Shown here: positions 54,121 through 62,843 of the stretch, one piece after another
Layout of the letters: every line of letters begins with the position of its first letter
Numbering within the stretch: position 1 is the first letter of the stretch
NCBI GenBank assembly: GCA_039803925.1
Contig: JBDRZL010000008.1
Location: 1-64,000, forward strand
Direction of reading: 5' to 3'
Length of the DNA stretch: 64,000 bases
Source of the DNA: a candidate division WOR-3 bacterium
GTDB taxonomy: Bacteria > Hydrothermota > Hydrothermia > Hydrothermales > JAJRUZ01
The notes under the pieces: generated by a model
Told to the model about the DNA's origin: nothing
The model's input: the letters and a program-made list of their open reading frames with translations, nothing else
The model's database searches: none
Position numbers and translations under genes: made by a program

Positions 54121-56541
54121 ATGAGAAAAAACAAAATTTTTCTTTTGATTTTTTTTATTTCAGAATTTATTTTTGCAGAGGAAAAAGTTCAAAAATTCTT
54201 TCCAGTTTTCAAAGGAAATTCTAAAATAAAAGGTTTTGTTATTGATGGAAGGACTAAAGAAGCTCTTCCCTATGCTACCTGTACCCTTCATAGAGAGGAA
54301 GAAGATAAAGTTTTAAAGGGAACACTTGCTGATGATAAAGGATTTTTCCTTTTAAAGGAAATTCCCCCTGGAAAATATTCTTTAAAAGTAGATTTTGTTG
54401 GATATAAACTAAAAGTTTTATCAAATATAAATATAAAACCAAAAGATACTCTTATAGACCTTGATAAAATTGAACTTGAACCTGCTTTTTATGAAACTGA
54501 AGCTGTTGAAGTGACAAAAAGTCCCCTTCCAGTTAAATTTGAAATTGATAAAAAAGTTATTAATTTAAGTGAAGAACCTGCTTATAAATCAGGAACTGCC
54601 CTTGAAGTCTTAAAAAACATACCATCAATAAATGTCGATATAAGCGGTAATGTGAGTTTAAGAGGAAGTGAAAATTTCCAGGTTTTTATAGATGGAAAAA
54701 AAACAGGAATTGACCCAAATATAATTTTAAGTCAAATCCCTGCTTCCTCCATAGATAGGATTGAAATTATAACAAACCCTTCTGCTAAATATGACCCTGA
54801 AGGAACAAGTGGAATATTGAACATAATATTAAAAAAGGGTGAGGAAAAAGGATTAAGTCTAATTTCAAACTTAAATATTGGAATGTACGATAATTACGGT
54901 GGGGACGGGATTTTAGCTTTCAAAAAAAATAACTTAAAAGGATTAATAGGTTTTAATTATAACAAAAGAAGATTTCCAAATTTAATTGAACTTTCAAGGA
55001 ATATAGAAGGAAATTCTTTATTCTCAAAAGGTGAATATACAAGGGGTTCAACACCTTACAGTTTAAGATCAGAAATTGAATATAATTTCAAGGAAAAAAA
55101 CACACTTTTCTTTTCGGCAAATTTAGGAGAATGGAGCATGCTTTTTGATTCAAGGACAGAGTATTTAGACCAAAATAAAACTTCTCTTCTTTTTTTGACA
55201 GAGAGTCACTTTAATAGAAAAAGTCCTTACATTGATCTAAATTTCAGTGAAAAAACAGAATTCAGTAAAGATCATGAGTTCTCCTTTGATTTTATTTACA
55301 GTCTTAGAAAAGGAGATGAGTATAACCTTAATTATACAAAAGATCCAAGAGATAGTATTCTTTCAGGTTCTAAAAGTGAAGAAAAGGGACCATCAAAAAG
55401 GATAAATTCAAGAATAAATTATATCTATCCACTTTTCAAAAACTTTAGGTTTGAGGTAGGAGGTGAGGGAGAGTTTTCAAGAAGTGAAGATGAAGTTTTT
55501 TATTATGAATATGATTCAATTAAGAAGGATTTTGTATTAAATGAAAATTTTAACAAAGAAATTCTTTATAAGGATGATCGCTATGCACCCTACTTACTTT
55601 TTAAAGGAAATATATCTAAATTCAGTATTCAATCAGGTTTAAGGATGGAATTAACAGATAGAAAAATAAGCTTCAGGGACACAAATTTTGATTACATATT
55701 AAGGAGATGGGATTATTTTCCTTCTCTTCATTTCTCTTTAACTTTAAAAGAAGGTACTCAGATTAAATCAAGTTATACAAGAAGGATAAAAAGACCGAGA
55801 CCCTTTATGCTTGAGCCTTTTATTACTTATATGGATGCATACAATGTTAGAAAAGGTAATCCTGATTTAAAACCTGAATATACGGATAGCTATGAGTTTT
55901 CTTTGATTTTCCCTTTTTTAAAGGGAACTCTTATATTAGAGACTTATTTAAGGGAAATTTACAATACTATTGAAATGGTGAGAGTGCCTTATAATGATTC
56001 TGTTTTTATGATGACAAATGAAAATGTAGGAACATCTTATACTGGAGGTTTAGAAATAACTTATAATTTTTCACCTTTTAAATTTATGTCACTGAATTTT
56101 TTGGGTGATTTCTACTATTACAGGTTAAAGGGTAATTTATTGAACGAAAGTTTTGAAAAGGAAAATTCAAGTTACAATTTAAGGTTGAACATTAATTCTT
56201 TTCTACCCAAATCACTTAGAATACAGACAATCTTAAATTATGAAGGGGAAAGAGAAACTTCCCAGGGTAAGAGGGGAAAAGTTTATTATGTGGATCTTTC
56301 TCTTCAGAAATTTTTTCTTGGTAGAAATTTAGCTTTAAATCTTCAGGTAAGGGATATTTTTGGAACTTCAGGACACTTATATGAAATTAAAGGTGTTAAC
56401 TACTATTTTTTCCAGAGTTTTAATCCTAAAACCCCTCTTTTTGTTCTTACAGTGACTTACAACTTTAATAATTTTAAATATGAAAAGGGAAAAAGAAAAG
56501 AAGTTGAGGAAAGAGAACCTGTAGAAGAAATGGAGTTTTAA
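54121..56541 (+). CDS. TonB-dependent outer-membrane receptor
   Basis: The 806-residue protein has a signal peptide (MRKNKIFLLIFFISEFIFAE), a CarboxypepD_reg-like domain (about 38-115, IKGFVIDGRTKEALPYAT), a plug domain (about 150-240, with LRGSENFQVFIDGKKTG and DRIEIITNPSAKYDPEGTSG) and a large outer-membrane beta-barrel of the OMP_b-brl_3 type. It ends in phenylalanine, as barrels do. Substrates of these receptors range from siderophores to oligosaccharides, and nothing here shows which. It is divergent from mraZ with a 119-base AT-rich gap in which I see no clear promoter. ExbB/ExbD/TonB genes are not present. Confidence 0.88.
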   Translation: MRKNKIFLLIFFISEFIFAEEKVQKFFPVFKGNSKIKGFVIDGRTKEALPYATCTLHREEEDKVLKGTLADDKGFFLLKEIPPGKYSLKVDFVGYKLKVLSNINIKPKDTLIDLDKIELEPAFYETEAVEVTKSPLPVKFEIDKKVINLSEEPAYKSGTALEVLKNIPSINVDISGNVSLRGSENFQVFIDGKKTGIDPNIILSQIPASSIDRIEIITNPSAKYDPEGTSGILNIILKKGEEKGLSLISNLNIGMYDNYGGDGILAFKKNNLKGLIGFNYNKRRFPNLIELSRNIEGNSLFSKGEYTRGSTPYSLRSEIEYNFKEKNTLFFSANLGEWSMLFDSRTEYLDQNKTSLLFLTESHFNRKSPYIDLNFSEKTEFSKDHEFSFDFIYSLRKGDEYNLNYTKDPRDSILSGSKSEEKGPSKRINSRINYIYPLFKNFRFEVGGEGEFSRSEDEVFYYEYDSIKKDFVLNENFNKEILYKDDRYAPYLLFKGNISKFSIQSGLRMELTDRKISFRDTNFDYILRRWDYFPSLHFSLTLKEGTQIKSSYTRRIKRPRPFMLEPFITYMDAYNVRKGNPDLKPEYTDSYEFSLIFPFLKGTLILETYLREIYNTIEMVRVPYNDSVFMMTNENVGTSYTGGLEITYNFSPFKFMSLNFLGDFYYYRLKGNLLNESFEKENSSYNLRLNINSFLPKSLRIQTILNYEGERETSQGKRGKVYYVDLSLQKFFLGRNLALNLQVRDIFGTSGHLYEIKGVNYYFFQSFNPKTPLFVLTVTYNFNNFKYEKGKRKEVEEREPVEEMEF

Positions 56542-56578
56542 AAAGAAATTTATCCTTTAATTTTTTTATAATTAATCT

Positions 56579-57334
56579 ATGGTAATTATTCTTTTTACTT
56601 TACTTTTTCCTGAAAGAATAATATCACCTGAGGCTATTATGGGTTCTCATATTTCAACTCTTAACTCACCTTTATCTTGTTTTTATCAACCTGCACTTAT
56701 CCCTGATAGATTTTCCCTTGCTTTTTCCTACACAAAACCTTATGAAGGTTTACCTATTAATTCCTTTGAATCCGCCTTTTCATTCCCCCTTTTTAAATTT
56801 CAAGGAGCTCTTGGATTTTCCTATTTTGGTGAGGATATATATAAGGAAAACTTTTTGCTTTTAGCTTTAAATTACAAAAATTCTCTTTTCTCTATTGGAA
56901 CGAGTTTTAAATTACTTTCCCTTAATATTCCTGAAGTTATAACTTTCAATGAACCTACTTTTGATTTAGGAACTGTTTTTTATTTTCCCCTTGATATAAA
57001 AATTGGTGCCTTTACAAGAAATGTTTATAGGAGTAAAAAATATAAAGAGGATATACCATCTCTATTTGTCCTTTCCTTAGGTTTAACCAATGAAGCACTC
57101 TCCTTTTTCTTTGATCTTATTTCAGAGGAAAATCATCCCTTTACTTACAGTATAGGTTTTAAAATACCCTTAGTGTCTTCTTTTTACTTAAGGGGTGGAT
57201 TAAGAAGTGGAGAGAAGACTTTTGGTGCAGGATTTGGAGTAAATTTAAAGTTTTTAAACTTAGAGGGAATTTATAGGGTTCACCCATTTTTAGGTTATTC
57301 CTTTGCCCTATCCCTTTCCCTTTATAAAGGATAA
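56579..57334 (+). CDS. Outer-membrane barrel protein (PorV/UPF0164-like)
   Basis: The 251-residue protein has a very short hydrophobic start (MVIILFTLLFPERI) followed by alternating hydrophobic/aromatic strands and turns such as GALGFSYFGEDIYKENF, SIGTSFKLLSLNIP, SYTIGFKIPL-like segments and a final YSFALSLSLYKG. This is the pattern of FadL/PorV-type barrels of 10-14 strands. Family membership is inferred from the pattern only. It follows the TonB receptor after 37 bases and precedes the CCA enzyme after two, so it is probably in one operon. Confidence 0.6.
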   Translation: MVIILFTLLFPERIISPEAIMGSHISTLNSPLSCFYQPALIPDRFSLAFSYTKPYEGLPINSFESAFSFPLFKFQGALGFSYFGEDIYKENFLLLALNYKNSLFSIGTSFKLLSLNIPEVITFNEPTFDLGTVFYFPLDIKIGAFTRNVYRSKKYKEDIPSLFVLSLGLTNEALSFFFDLISEENHPFTYSIGFKIPLVSSFYLRGGLRSGEKTFGAGFGVNLKFLNLEGIYRVHPFLGYSFALSLSLYKG

Positions 57335-57336
57335 AT

Positions 57337-58752
57337 TTGAAAAAAGTTTTAGATTTTACTAATTTTTTAGAAAATTCAATTTTTAAAAACGCCTTTGAAT
57401 TTTTTTTAAAAAAAGAAATAGACTTTTATATTGTTGGTGGAGCTATAAGAGATTTTCTTTTAGGTAAAAAGGAAATTAAAGACCTTGATATACTACTTTC
57501 CTTTAACCCTGCTGAGATTATAAACGAGCTTTCAAGAAAAGTTGAAGGTTTTCCTTTTTTACTTGATAAAGAAAGAAAGGAATGGAGAATTGTAATTAAA
57601 AATAACTTTACCCTTGATATAGGTGAAATTGAAAAAGATATTGAAACTGACCTATCAAACAGGGATTTTACAATAAATTCTATAACAATAAAATACCCAG
57701 AAAAAGTTTTAATAGATAAATTTGGAGGTATTGGTGATATAAGAAAGAAAATAGTAAGAGCTTTTAAAAAAGAAAATTTAATAAAAGACCCATTAAGAAT
57801 GCTAAGAGCCTTTAGGTTTATGGCAACGTTTAAATTTGAAATAGAGGGAGATACTTTAAACTTTATAAGTGAAAACAAAGAAAAAATTCTTGAATCAGCA
57901 AGGGAAAGAATTATGAGAGAACTTTATATAATTTTTTCTGAGGGTGAGAAAATTTATGAAACTATTTTAAAAATGAAGGAATCCGGTTTACTTTTTGTTT
58001 TAGTGCCAGAACTAAAAAATATGGAAGGTTCTCTACAGGTTTACAAGGATAAATCCCTTGATGTGCTTTTTCATACATTAAACTGTGTTTATTATCTTGA
58101 AAGATTTTATAAAAATTATAAGAGAACTTTCTTTAAAAAATATGAAAAAGATTTAAAGGAAATTTTTGAACCTGAAAACAGGTTTTTACTTTTTCTTTCT
58201 ATAATTTTTCATGATATAGGAAAACCTTTAACAAGAACCTTTGAAGATAATAGAACAAGATTCATAGGTCACGATAAAGTGGGAGCAAATATTGCCTATA
58301 GATGGGCTAAAGATTTTAGGTTTTCAGAAAAATTTGCTAAAAAATTAAAAAGTATGGTTTATTTTCATATGTATCCCCATTTACTGGGAAAGGAAGAGGA
58401 AATAACGAAAAGGGCAATTTTCAGATATTTAAAAAAGACAGGGGATTTATGGTTATTTCTTTTTGTTCACGCTTATGCTGATTTTAGAGCAACCCCACCA
58501 GGAAAAAATCCAGGATATTTAAAAAATTTATTAAAGAAAGTTTACGATTTTAAATTAGAGAGTGAAAAAGAAAGACCATTACCCCTCATTAATGGTTATG
58601 ATTTAATAAATCTTGGACTTACGCCTGGTCCAATTTTTAGAAAAATATTAAATGAAGTTGAAGAATTAAGAGCAGAAGGAGTTTTAAAAACAAAAGAAGA
58701 AGCACTAATTTATGTGAGAAAAAACTATCTTGAAGAAAAAGAAATTACCTAA
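57337..58752 (+). CDS. cca: CCA-adding tRNA nucleotidyltransferase with HD domain
   Basis: The 471 residues have the class II nucleotidyltransferase head (YIVGGAIRDFLLGKKEIKDLDILL, about 31-54 as blocks, with the DxD pair in DLDIL), SNRDFTINSI (about 107-116), DPLRMLRAFRF (about 151-161) and an HD phosphohydrolase domain with FHDIGKP (about 289-295) and GHDKVGA (about 308-314). Such proteins add or repair CCA at tRNA 3' ends, or act as poly(A) polymerase. CCA addition is the better guess because the tRNA-Arg gene in this window lacks an encoded CCA. The start is a TTG two bases after the previous stop. Confidence 0.88.
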   Translation: MKKVLDFTNFLENSIFKNAFEFFLKKEIDFYIVGGAIRDFLLGKKEIKDLDILLSFNPAEIINELSRKVEGFPFLLDKERKEWRIVIKNNFTLDIGEIEKDIETDLSNRDFTINSITIKYPEKVLIDKFGGIGDIRKKIVRAFKKENLIKDPLRMLRAFRFMATFKFEIEGDTLNFISENKEKILESARERIMRELYIIFSEGEKIYETILKMKESGLLFVLVPELKNMEGSLQVYKDKSLDVLFHTLNCVYYLERFYKNYKRTFFKKYEKDLKEIFEPENRFLLFLSIIFHDIGKPLTRTFEDNRTRFIGHDKVGANIAYRWAKDFRFSEKFAKKLKSMVYFHMYPHLLGKEEEITKRAIFRYLKKTGDLWLFLFVHAYADFRATPPGKNPGYLKNLLKKVYDFKLESEKERPLPLINGYDLINLGLTPGPIFRKILNEVEELRAEGVLKTKEEALIYVRKNYLEEKEIT

Positions 58753-58775
58753 AAAAAGAATTTATAATTAAATTT

Positions 58776-58790
58776 AAGGTTCAATCCCTT
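58776..58790 (+). promoter_or_regulatory. T-arm-like leader hairpin before enoyl-CoA hydratase gene
   Basis: AAGG-TTCAATC-CCTT has a 4-bp stem and a loop that is one of the commonest natural T-loop sequences. It lies 23 nt after the cca stop and ends 18 nt before the ATG at 58809, with an A/T-rich spacer and no Shine-Dalgarno sequence. Confidence 0.55.
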
Positions 58791-58808
58791 TTAAAATTCT
58801 TTCAAAAA

Positions 58809-59588
58809 ATGGAATACAAATTTTTGAAAATTGAGGATAAAGTTAAATATGCAATAATATTTCTTTCAAGACCGCCTGTTAATGCCTTATCTCCTGAACT
58901 TCTCTCTGACCTTGAAGATGCTGTTTTAAAAATTTCAAAGGATAAAAATAAAAGGGCAATAATTATAGCAGGTGAGGGAAAATCCTTCTGTGCAGGTGCT
59001 GATATAAAAGTTATGAAGGATTTTAATTCAATTGAAGCAAGAGAATTTGCAAAAAAAGGTCAAAAAGTTTTGCAGAATATTGAAAATTCAGAATTACCAG
59101 TTATTGCAGCAATACATGGTTATGCTCTTGGAGGAGGTTGTGAGCTTGCTCTTGCTTGTGATTTGAGAGTTGTTACAAAATCTGCTCAGATAGGTCAACC
59201 AGAAGTAAAACTTGGTCTTATTCCAGGTTTTGCAGGTACCCAGAGGTTATCGCGTTTAATAGGAATTGGAAGAGCAAAATGGATGATTTATTCAGGAGAA
59301 CCGATTTCAGGTGAAAAGGCTTATGAATGGGGTTTTGCTGAAGTTCTAGCAGAGGAAGGGAAACATCTTGAGGAAGCTGAAAACCTTGTTAAAAAAATTC
59401 TTGAAATGGGTCCTTCTGCAATAAGATTTGTAAAAACAGTTATAAACAGGGGAATTGATTCAACATTTACCACTGCTACAAGTTATGAAGCTGAAAGTTT
59501 TGGTCTTGTTTTTTCAACAGGTGAACCAAAGGAGGGAATAGAAGCATTTCTTGAAAAGAGGAAGGCAAAATGGCAAGAAGAAGGTTAA
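58809..59588 (+). CDS. Enoyl-CoA hydratase (crotonase family)
   Basis: The enzyme hydrates 2-enoyl-CoA in fatty-acid or amino-acid breakdown. The 259 residues show AGEGKSFCAGADIKVMKDF (about 55-73) forming the oxyanion hole, GYALGGGCELALACD (about 103-117) and IGQPEVKLGLIPGFAGTQRL (about 126-145). Both catalytic glutamates (in GGCEL and QPEVKLG) are present, so hydratase activity is likely. With the glutaryl-CoA dehydrogenase-like gene at 25918 it hints at acyl-CoA oxidation. It overlaps the transglutaminase-like gene by 19 bases. Confidence 0.92.
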   Translation: MEYKFLKIEDKVKYAIIFLSRPPVNALSPELLSDLEDAVLKISKDKNKRAIIIAGEGKSFCAGADIKVMKDFNSIEAREFAKKGQKVLQNIENSELPVIAAIHGYALGGGCELALACDLRVVTKSAQIGQPEVKLGLIPGFAGTQRLSRLIGIGRAKWMIYSGEPISGEKAYEWGFAEVLAEEGKHLEEAENLVKKILEMGPSAIRFVKTVINRGIDSTFTTATSYEAESFGLVFSTGEPKEGIEAFLEKRKAKWQEEG

Positions 59589-61048
59589 TTTTAATTACAG
59601 TTTTAGGAATTATTTTTCTAATTTTACTTTTTTATTATATAAAGCCTGGAACCGCACCACATATTATAAAAGAAGAAGAAATTGAAAAGATACCGACAGA
59701 GGAGGTTTTATTTGGAGAAAAAATAGAAGAGTTATGGATGGGTGTTTATGTTGGGGATAAAAAGGTTGGTTATGCTTATACAAAACTAAATAGAAAAGAT
59801 AAAAGAAGAGAAATATATCAGAAAATGTATTTAAAAGTCATTCAGCTTGGACAGATTCAGGAACTCTTTGCAACAACAATTGTTAATGCTGATTCCAATT
59901 ATGTTCCAAAAGATTTTGATTTTATTCTTGAATCAATGCAACAAAAGATGAAGGTAAAGGGGGTCTTTAAAGGTGATAAACTATTTCTGAAAGTTGAGAC
60001 TCCTGAATTTAAAAGAGATTTATCCTTAGAAATTCAGGGTCTTTCCCAACTACCTCTTACCCTTGAAAAAATTATTGAAGAAAATAAAGTAGAAAAGAAA
60101 ATGGAGTTCAGTTATTTTGACCCCACGACTTTTAAAATGGAAAAGGGTTATGTGGAAAATCTTGGTGAAGTTCAGGTTGATTATAAGGGTAAAAAAGTAA
60201 AAGCAAAGCAGTATAGGATAGTGGCAGGAGGTTTAATTACTTTTGTATGGGTTGATGATAAGGGAATTTTAAAGGAAGAAACCCAGCCTGAAATGGTATT
60301 TTTAAGAGAGACTCCTGAAGAGGCAATGAAGATAGAGGGTAAACCTTTAAATATTTTATTAAAGTTTGCGGTTAAACCTGAAGGTAAAAAAATTGATGAA
60401 TTAAATAGGGAAAACTACAAAAGGATAGTTTATCGTCTTTCTAACATTGATTTATCACTTCTTGATCTTGAATCTGGAACTCAAAAAATTTTAGAGAAAG
60501 GAGAAAATTATGCTGTTATAGAGGTTTTAAAATCAAGTGTTAATGAGGTAAAAAAAATTGATACAACAAATCTATCAAGATATTTAAAACCTTCTGCTTT
60601 TATCCAGTCAGATGATCCCCTTATTATAGATTTTGCAAAAAAAGGTGCAGGAAATTTTGATGATTATACAAAAATTGCAAAAAGTTTAACACTTTATGTT
60701 TACAATTACCTTGAAAAATCTGCTGTTGTTTCCTTCCCTTCAGCTCTTGATGTTTTAAAAATGAAAAAAGGTGATTGTAATGAGCATTCAGTCCTTTTTG
60801 CTGCAGCAGCAAGAGCTTTAAAAATTCCTTCTGAAATTGCTGTAGGTCTTGTTTTTACTGATGGTTATTTTTATTATCATGCTTGGAATGTTATTTATCT
60901 TAATAAATGGGTTTTTGTTGATCCTACCTTCGGTCAGTTCCCTGCTGATCCACTTCATATTATGCTTAAACTTGGGGGAGTTGAAAAACAGGCTGATGTT
61001 ATGGCAGTAGTTGGTAAGATAAAAATAGAGATTCTTGATATTGAATAG
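59570..61048 (+). CDS. Membrane-anchored transglutaminase-like protein
   Basis: The 492-residue protein has an N-terminal membrane anchor (about 4-24) and a long extracytoplasmic part. The C-terminal third is a transglutaminase-like cysteine protease fold with the triad in KGDCNEHSVLFAAAARALKIP (Cys near 401), YYHAWNVIY (His near 437) and FVDPTFGQFPAD (Asp near 452). Such domains often act as proteases or peptide-bond enzymes outside the membrane. It starts 19 bases inside the enoyl-CoA hydratase gene and its end overlaps the start of the ABC ATPase gene, suggesting a joint transcript. Substrate unknown. Confidence 0.8.
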   Translation: MARRRLILITVLGIIFLILLFYYIKPGTAPHIIKEEEIEKIPTEEVLFGEKIEELWMGVYVGDKKVGYAYTKLNRKDKRREIYQKMYLKVIQLGQIQELFATTIVNADSNYVPKDFDFILESMQQKMKVKGVFKGDKLFLKVETPEFKRDLSLEIQGLSQLPLTLEKIIEENKVEKKMEFSYFDPTTFKMEKGYVENLGEVQVDYKGKKVKAKQYRIVAGGLITFVWVDDKGILKEETQPEMVFLRETPEEAMKIEGKPLNILLKFAVKPEGKKIDELNRENYKRIVYRLSNIDLSLLDLESGTQKILEKGENYAVIEVLKSSVNEVKKIDTTNLSRYLKPSAFIQSDDPLIIDFAKKGAGNFDDYTKIAKSLTLYVYNYLEKSAVVSFPSALDVLKMKKGDCNEHSVLFAAAARALKIPSEIAVGLVFTDGYFYYHAWNVIYLNKWVFVDPTFGQFPADPLHIMLKLGGVEKQADVMAVVGKIKIEILDIE

Positions 61049-61766
61049 AAAGCTTCTTTTAAAACTTAAAAAAATTGTTAAAAAGTTTGAAAATTTTACT
61101 CTTGGTCCCTTTGATTTAGAACTCAGAGAAGGAGAAATATATGGTCTTATAGGTCCGAATGGTTCTGGAAAAACTACAACATTAAAAATCATAACAGGAC
61201 TTTTAATCCCTGATGAGGGTGAAATTTATTTTAAAGATAAAAAGATAACTGATAGGTTTGATAGTTTTAAAAGGTATATAGGTTATATTCCTGATAATCC
61301 CTTTGTTTATCCCTATCTTTCAGGTTATGAGCATCTTCTTTATACAGGTAAACTTTATAAATTAGATGATAAATTTATAAAGGAAAGAATAGACTTTTAT
61401 TCAAAACTTTTTGAAATGCGAGATTATATAGATACACAATCAAGATTTTACTCTCACGGTATGAGACAGAAAATTTCAATAACTTCTGCACTTATTCATA
61501 ATCCTGATCTAATTATAATAGATGAACCTCTTGTTGCCCTTGATCCTGTTTCAGCTTTCAGATTTAAAAAGCATTTGAAGGAATTGAAAGAAAAAGGGAA
61601 ATCAATTTTACTTGCCACTCATTCTTTATTTTTTGCTGAGGAAATGTGTGATAGGGTGGGAATTATTTTTAAGGGTAAAATTTTTAAAGAGGATACACCT
61701 TCAAATATTAAAAAGGAAACAGAATCAGAAAATCTTGAAGAAGCTTTTATAAAAATAGTAGGTTAA
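61035..61766 (+). CDS. ABC transporter ATP-binding protein (permease missing)
   Basis: The 243 residues carry the ABC ATPase motifs: Walker A GPNGSGKTTTL (about 39-49), signature SHGMRQKISIT (about 139-149, the LSGGQ place reads SHGMR), Walker B LIIIDEP (about 158-164) and a switch histidine ATHSLF. The TTG at 61035 overlaps the previous stop; a TTG at 61041 is another option. DrrA/ABC-2 type ATPases are normally followed by a permease gene, but here the next sequence is a tRNA fragment and a decayed zone, so the permease may have been lost. Confidence 0.88.
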   Translation: MILNRKLLLKLKKIVKKFENFTLGPFDLELREGEIYGLIGPNGSGKTTTLKIITGLLIPDEGEIYFKDKKITDRFDSFKRYIGYIPDNPFVYPYLSGYEHLLYTGKLYKLDDKFIKERIDFYSKLFEMRDYIDTQSRFYSHGMRQKISITSALIHNPDLIIIDEPLVALDPVSAFRFKKHLKELKEKGKSILLATHSLFFAEEMCDRVGIIFKGKIFKEDTPSNIKKETESENLEEAFIKIVG

Positions 61767-61840
61767 AAATGTTTTAATCTGTCCCGCAGGCAGAAGTAAC
61801 AAATCAAGCTTCCTTAAAAGGGTGAGAGTATCATGGACTG

Positions 61841-61876
61841 AGTTGGCTGGGATTTGAACCCGGGACCTTCGTGAGT
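61841..61876 (-). tRNA. 3' fragment of a tRNA gene (remnant)
   Basis: On the minus strand AAGGTCCCGGG-TTCAAAT-CCCAGCCAACTC reads as the variable loop, T-arm and 3' acceptor strand of a tRNA. The outer T-stem has a C-A mismatch, and no matching 5' acceptor, D-arm or anticodon arm is found upstream; a lipoprotein gene begins 11 bases away instead. Such 3' ends are typical leftovers at integration sites of mobile elements. The identity of the tRNA cannot be read. Confidence 0.55.
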
Positions 61877-61886
61877 TTAATTTTTT

Positions 61887-62702
61887 TCAGTATGATACGG
61901 GTGTTCCGTTATATGAGACAGTATAACTATCGCAATTGAATGTTACTTCTAAATAATTTGTTCCATCAGTTATTTTTACTGTTCCACTGTCAGGATATTC
62001 ACAACCAGAATTTTCATTATAATGGACATTTTGAGCTAAAATCTGGAATGAGTAATTTACACCACCATACTTTACAGAATAATTCCCATTGAAGTTAATT
62101 GTGCCACCCTCCCAGGGTTTATTTGGGTCATCAGGAATGTATGAAAAATCAAAAGATGTTGACCATACAATGTTGTCCATATAATTAAAGGAAAAATCAA
62201 TATGACCACCCCACTGATCCCCGGTATGATTTATATCGTAAGTAGCATTTAATTTCCAGGATATTGTTTGTCCCTGAGTAGTGACTGTGTAAGAGATATC
62301 AGTAAACTTTAAATAAAAACCTGATGTGGGGTCATTATCATCTTTATCCCTTATTATTGCTGTTCCTGTAAGTGAAAAATTAGGGTACTGATAATGACAA
62401 TCAAAGGTAGCGGTTGCATTTTTACGGTATCCATCCTGGTCAAAATCACTTGTATCACCAGTAACAGTAACACATGGACTTTGTTTTATTCCAAGTTTTC
62501 CGAAAGCCATTGGTGAGGTTCCTTCAGGATCAAACATCCCAAGAACCATAACCTGGATTCCTGTGGCTACTGAAGGTGCAATACCCTGTGCAGTTTGTCT
62601 ATCAAGATTTTGCTGTGGCTTAGGTTCAGTTGTCTTTTTCTTACAGGAGGTTATGATTAGAAATGAAAATATAATTATTCCAATTTTTAGAAAGTTTTTC
62701 AT
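61887..62702 (-). CDS. Predicted lipoprotein
   Basis: The 271-residue protein has a signal peptide ending in the lipobox IITSC (cysteine near residue 20), followed by a KKKTTEPKPQQ linker. The rest is rich in Thr, Asn, Asp and aromatic residues and looks all-beta, for example FNFNYMDNIVWSTSFDFSYI-type strands and a C-terminal NYLEVTFNCDSYTVSYNG; a CVTV...CHYQY and a CEYPD...CDSY cysteine pair may be disulfides. No family recognised. It is surrounded by decayed DNA, has codon and composition features unlike the housekeeping genes (far fewer Lys/Glu), and may have been acquired. Confidence 0.7.
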   Translation of the reverse strand: MKNFLKIGIIIFSFLIITSCKKKTTEPKPQQNLDRQTAQGIAPSVATGIQVMVLGMFDPEGTSPMAFGKLGIKQSPCVTVTGDTSDFDQDGYRKNATATFDCHYQYPNFSLTGTAIIRDKDDNDPTSGFYLKFTDISYTVTTQGQTISWKLNATYDINHTGDQWGGHIDFSFNYMDNIVWSTSFDFSYIPDDPNKPWEGGTINFNGNYSVKYGGVNYSFQILAQNVHYNENSGCEYPDSGTVKITDGTNYLEVTFNCDSYTVSYNGTPVSY

Positions 62703-62722
62703 AATTTTTTGTTTTTTTTTAA

Positions 62723-62737
62723 TCCGAGTTGAACGGA
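62723..62737 (-). promoter_or_regulatory. T-arm-like leader hairpin before the lipoprotein gene
   Basis: On the minus strand TCCG-TTCAACT-CGGA forms four pairs with a T-loop heptamer. The stem sequence is unrelated to the AAGG/CCTT type used elsewhere, yet both sides changed together, which argues for an RNA hairpin. It ends 20 nt before the ATG at 62702, with an A-rich spacer and no Shine-Dalgarno sequence. Confidence 0.55.
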
Positions 62738-62843
62738 ATTTTTATTTTATTTAATTTTTAAAAAAAAGTCAAGAATTTGTAGAGTTCAAAAAAAATGAAA
62801 AATTTTAAAAAGATAATAGATAATTTGAAAAAAAGATTAAAAT

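Noticed and set aside
61832-61849. Small minus-strand open frame after the tRNA fragment
   Set aside because: The ATG opens only a six-codon frame at an unusual spacing, so it is not a further member of the leader family.
61841-61920. A complete tRNA gene at 61841
   Set aside because: No 5' acceptor strand, D-arm or anticodon arm can be matched upstream, and the T-stem has a mismatch, so I call it a fragment.
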